Source of the DNA: Pedobacter hiemivivus
Lineage (GTDB): Bacteria; Bacteroidota; Bacteroidia; Sphingobacteriales; Sphingobacteriaceae
Reading direction: 5' to 3'
NCBI RefSeq assembly: GCF_004331685.1
Contig: NZ_SJSM01000006.1
Span: forward strand, 62,001 to 126,000
DNA length: 64,000 nucleotides
Of the stretch, positions 62,601 through 64,000 are shown piece after piece. The notes below the pieces were generated by a model. That model searched no databases, had not been told where the DNA came from, and worked only from the letters and a program-made list of their open reading frames with translations. A program made the translations under genes and the position numbers. Within the stretch, counting starts at the first letter, position 1. Every line of letters starts with the position of its first letter.

Positions 62601-63757
62601 TTTGATGGCTGTAGATAGAACCGAGCCAGGAAATCTTTTAAGATCACAATTCCCTTGCCTTTGGTACCTACCCATAAATTCCCATCTACCTCAGCAAAAG
62701 CGCGCACAGGCTTATTCAAATCATTAAAATTGCTTTTATTGACAAGCCCAAAATAGTTGATCTTTGGGTAAATCTTAATTAATCCATTCCCATCTGTCCC
62801 AATCCACAATACACCGTCTTTTGCAGATTCAATCGTTGTTACCCTGGTACTGGCCAATTGCTTTACCTCTTCCAGCATCAGCGCAGCGGGTTTAAATTCA
62901 TGATCTAATACGCCGATCCCTTGGCCCTCCCAACCTACAATGTAATTAGATTGGTAATATTGAATAGATTTAATGCCGCCCAGATTGTTGCTTAATTTTT
63001 GGGAAACAAACAGACGCTCATCTACAGTCCACAAATCTCCCCCCTCAACAGTATAAAAAACCCGGTTATTTGCCAGAAAGAAATTACTAATCGGCTTTTG
63101 CTGCTTTATCTTTTTGATCAGACTTAATCCTGATGGATTTGTTTTGCAGGCCATCAAGGTTCCATCATTTTGAAGAAACCACATCAATCCAGCGTCACTA
63201 CTTTCCATTTTAATAAGCCGCTTATTCCCTGCCGGAGAAGGAATGCGCTTAAATTGATTTAACTGTGCATCAAACCTGCTTAAGCCATAGATTTTACTGT
63301 AACAAAAAACGGTTCCATCTTTAGCCACCGCCAATTCATATTCTTTTTCGGCAATACTTCTTTTTGTCGCCTGATTATAAAAATACTGATAAAACTTCCC
63401 AGTAATCTTCTCAAAACGGGTTATCCCACCTATGGTACTGATCCATATATTGGCACTTTTGTCTTCCTTAATGTCCTGGATCACATTGTTCCCAATACTA
63501 CCAGCTGGATTTTCACTGTTGTAATTAAAAACGCTAAAATCCGTACCATCGTACATATTCAATCCATCCCAGGTGCCTACCCACAACAGCTGGTCCTTAT
63601 CCTGAAAGACTACATTTACGGCACTATTTGACAAACCATTACGATTATCAAACTGCTGAAAATAAAACTGTAAAGGTTCCTTTCTCTCAAAGGCGTGGAC
63701 GAATTGAGTCGTAAGAAGTAAAAGAATCGTGAAATAAAGCTTGCAAAAGTATTTCAT
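59624..63757 (-). CDS. Hybrid two-component system (HTCS) sensor-regulator
   Basis: A 1377-residue one-protein signalling system. A signal peptide (~1-22) leads to a periplasmic double beta-propeller of Reg_prop repeats (LLWVGTWDGLNMYDGTDFSV is the first; more to ~650). A Y_Y_Y domain follows, then a membrane helix (~775-795). The kinase has HEIQTPLTMIMGSVEHF (phosphoacceptor His), FEKIQFNLLSNAFKHAG and GIGLAFTKELVTLMGADI. The receiver (SILLVEDEPELRYLIK) has its phosphoacceptor Asp in LIISDVMMPDMNGLEL. An AraC HTH ends the protein (SEIFYRTGFNNKSYFFREFK). It should sense the target oligosaccharide and activate susC. ATG 63757 was chosen over the preceding TTG. Confidence 0.95.
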   Translation of the reverse strand: MKYFCKLYFTILLLLTTQFVHAFERKEPLQFYFQQFDNRNGLSNSAVNVVFQDKDQLLWVGTWDGLNMYDGTDFSVFNYNSENPAGSIGNNVIQDIKEDKSANIWISTIGGITRFEKITGKFYQYFYNQATKRSIAEKEYELAVAKDGTVFCYSKIYGLSRFDAQLNQFKRIPSPAGNKRLIKMESSDAGLMWFLQNDGTLMACKTNPSGLSLIKKIKQQKPISNFFLANNRVFYTVEGGDLWTVDERLFVSQKLSNNLGGIKSIQYYQSNYIVGWEGQGIGVLDHEFKPAALMLEEVKQLASTRVTTIESAKDGVLWIGTDGNGLIKIYPKINYFGLVNKSNFNDLNKPVRAFAEVDGNLWVGTKGKGIVILKDFLARFYLQPSKEGLNASNGLENNSVYALKKGTDPYVYIGTDGRGIGIYDLAAKRSMTWSDVAGSAELPAFGSVYAILQDKDSSLWLGTSGSGLIHLKLAKNRQGVLSVTSFRQYLSGTENGPANDIIYALSNGDDGNLWIACRYGGLSVLNKQTGRFKTFKATSSSNGLSNNDVLSLYKDRKKRLWIGTSYGLNMLSYEESLKDKPKFKQFTMNEGLPNNTIHAIEGANSGSIWVSTNRGLARLNPDNDAVANFRESDGLQSNEFSDGAVWKSSKGLLFFGGIYGFNYFVPERITGNKLQPNLLISGIQMGGKNLDENRLQVLKTTRSIIPEYTLARKSNFFQLSLKPMSYLNEAKNELAYRLVGLDKTWSYSGAVGTIIYNNVPPGNYTLQVRWSNGEGVWTEGISVFKLHVEQYFWLTYPALLAYILVLGASGYAFHVYRKNKLQMKYQLQMEHLLREKDEEEHQQRLNFFTNIAHEIQTPLTMIMGSVEHFLQNKKSELLKNKENNYFISIVHQHTARLTYLVQQLLEFRKAEAGYLKKNDDYVDISKMLDSLSELFVPASEKNNQKYIRTIQEGIAGFIDKDKFEKIQFNLLSNAFKHAGPAETIKFNVVFNPAFSILEVSVSNSGCTLKPEHLEQIFNKFYVSNEQQTEKFSTGIGLAFTKELVTLMGADIKATLQDDWIDFRVKVQLATAEDQDAKVITSAPSTLYESLVQVYEQPEMRTAESENKNSLIDDLQRSDKPSILLVEDEPELRYLIKNVLKDQYVIYEAGTGLEAQAFLQKSLPDLIISDVMMPDMNGLELCRVAKQTPAWAQIPFVILSARGSEDNKAEGYELGADAYIPKPFQINYLLVRIRKLLDYRNRMQSLIKDQHITTQFMDADIADTDKKFLESLLKVIERNLDEPELNSATIEGALSISKMQLYRRLKSLAGMTPAEFIKRIRLKHAADMLITSQYTVSEIFYRTGFNNKSYFFREFKKIYHCAPNEYRQQQYEENTSSL

Positions 63758-63758
63758 C

Positions 63759-63801
63759 AATCGTATATGGGAAGGAGGGTTATCTCTTCCAATATACGAT
63801 T
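63759..63801. repeat. Inverted repeat flanking the HTCS start region
   Basis: AATCGTATAT (63759-63768) and ATATACGATT (63792-63801) are exact reverse complements 23 bases apart, and the inner arm ends one base from the HTCS start codon. It may be an operator for the HTCS gene or part of its promoter. Confidence 0.45.
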
Positions 63802-63823
63802 AAATTGCAAAGATTAATCGAAA

Positions 63824-64000
63824 CTATTGCTTAGCCTGTTCAAGCAAGATATCAATCTGTACAGCCAACTTATGCTCCAGCTCTGCGCCTTCAAAACCAA
63901 TAGTACGGAATTGCATTTTCCCTTGATGATCTATCACTGCAATTGTGGGAATAAGCGCAAAGCCAACTTTCTCTCCTATATCAGGGTCATTGTTAAAATA
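63824..64000 (-). CDS. Thioredoxin-like/TlpA-family protein, C-terminal fragment
   Basis: The frame enters from the right edge and ends with TAG at 63824-63826, giving 58 residues. KVGFALIPTIAVIDHQGKMQ contains the cis-Pro loop (IPT) and the following strand of thioredoxin-fold proteins of the TlpA/ResA type. FRTIGFEGAELEHKL is the usual final strand and helix. The CxxC region would lie outside the window. It is on the same strand as the HTCS gene, 66 bases upstream of it. Confidence 0.8.
   Translation of the reverse strand, partial: YFNNDPDIGEKVGFALIPTIAVIDHQGKMQFRTIGFEGAELEHKLAVQIDILLEQAKQ

Overview
The window looks like a chromosome segment of a Bacteroidota bacterium, most likely family Sphingobacteriaceae and Pedobacter-like. 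That placement is an inference from gene content. It rests on SusC/SusD pairs, a hybrid two-component regulator, PorP/SprF proteins beside a large adhesin with a CHU_C-type secretion domain, promoters of the TAnnTTTG type, few Shine-Dalgarno sequences, and AT-rich DNA. No rRNA, tRNA, CRISPR array, transposase or integrase was seen.

Region 1 (1-8274, + strand) is the 3' part of a polysaccharide operon that enters from the left: several glycosyltransferases, a polymerase-like membrane protein, a WcaF-type acetyltransferase, a WecA/MraY-type phosphosugar transferase and an FkbM-type methyltransferase. Genes mostly overlap by 4-20 bases. It ends at a pair of hairpins (8283-8351) that separates it from a convergent, much larger locus.

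Region 2 (8380-35778, - strand) reads right to left. It starts with export proteins (SLBB/Wza-like, Wzz-like). A CDP-sugar block follows (31163-32194, rfbF, rfbG, a reductase/epimerase, an HpcH/HpaI aldolase, a thiamine-diphosphate enzyme, an acetaldehyde dehydrogenase, a 4-hydroxy-2-oxovalerate aldolase, a second epimerase, rfbH). Then come glycosyltransferases including a GT10 enzyme, a Wzx-like flippase, an EpsG-like polymerase, a second initiating transferase with its partner epimerase, a CapD/WbpM-like dehydratase and a Wzi/RemB-like barrel. The CDP-sugar block is the most interesting part of the window. RfbFGH plus a reductase should give CDP-4-keto-3,6-dideoxyglucose. The dehydrogenase and aldolase could make 4-hydroxy-2-oxopentanoate from acetyl-CoA and pyruvate. 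The thiamine-diphosphate enzyme could then decarboxylate it and add the four-carbon unit at C4, giving an erwiniose-like branched ten-carbon sugar.

Region 3 (35976-40589) holds a small barrel protein, a divergent XRE regulator, purU, gmd and a UDP-sugar dehydrogenase. The last two share a nearly identical promoter block. Region 4 (40590-50621) is a surface-protein island: a secreted protein with a BclB-like C-terminal domain, a 1619-residue repeat adhesin with a type-B T9SS domain, two nearly identical PorP/SprF genes, a cNMP-binding/AraC regulator and a remnant of a second adhesin. Three REP-like palindromes lie around the PorP genes. Region 5 (50821-63757, - strand) is a polysaccharide utilization locus: HTCS regulator, SusC, SusD, GH130, MFS transporter and a secreted protein of unknown family. 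A clear two-site operator lies in front of susC. The window ends inside a thioredoxin-like gene.
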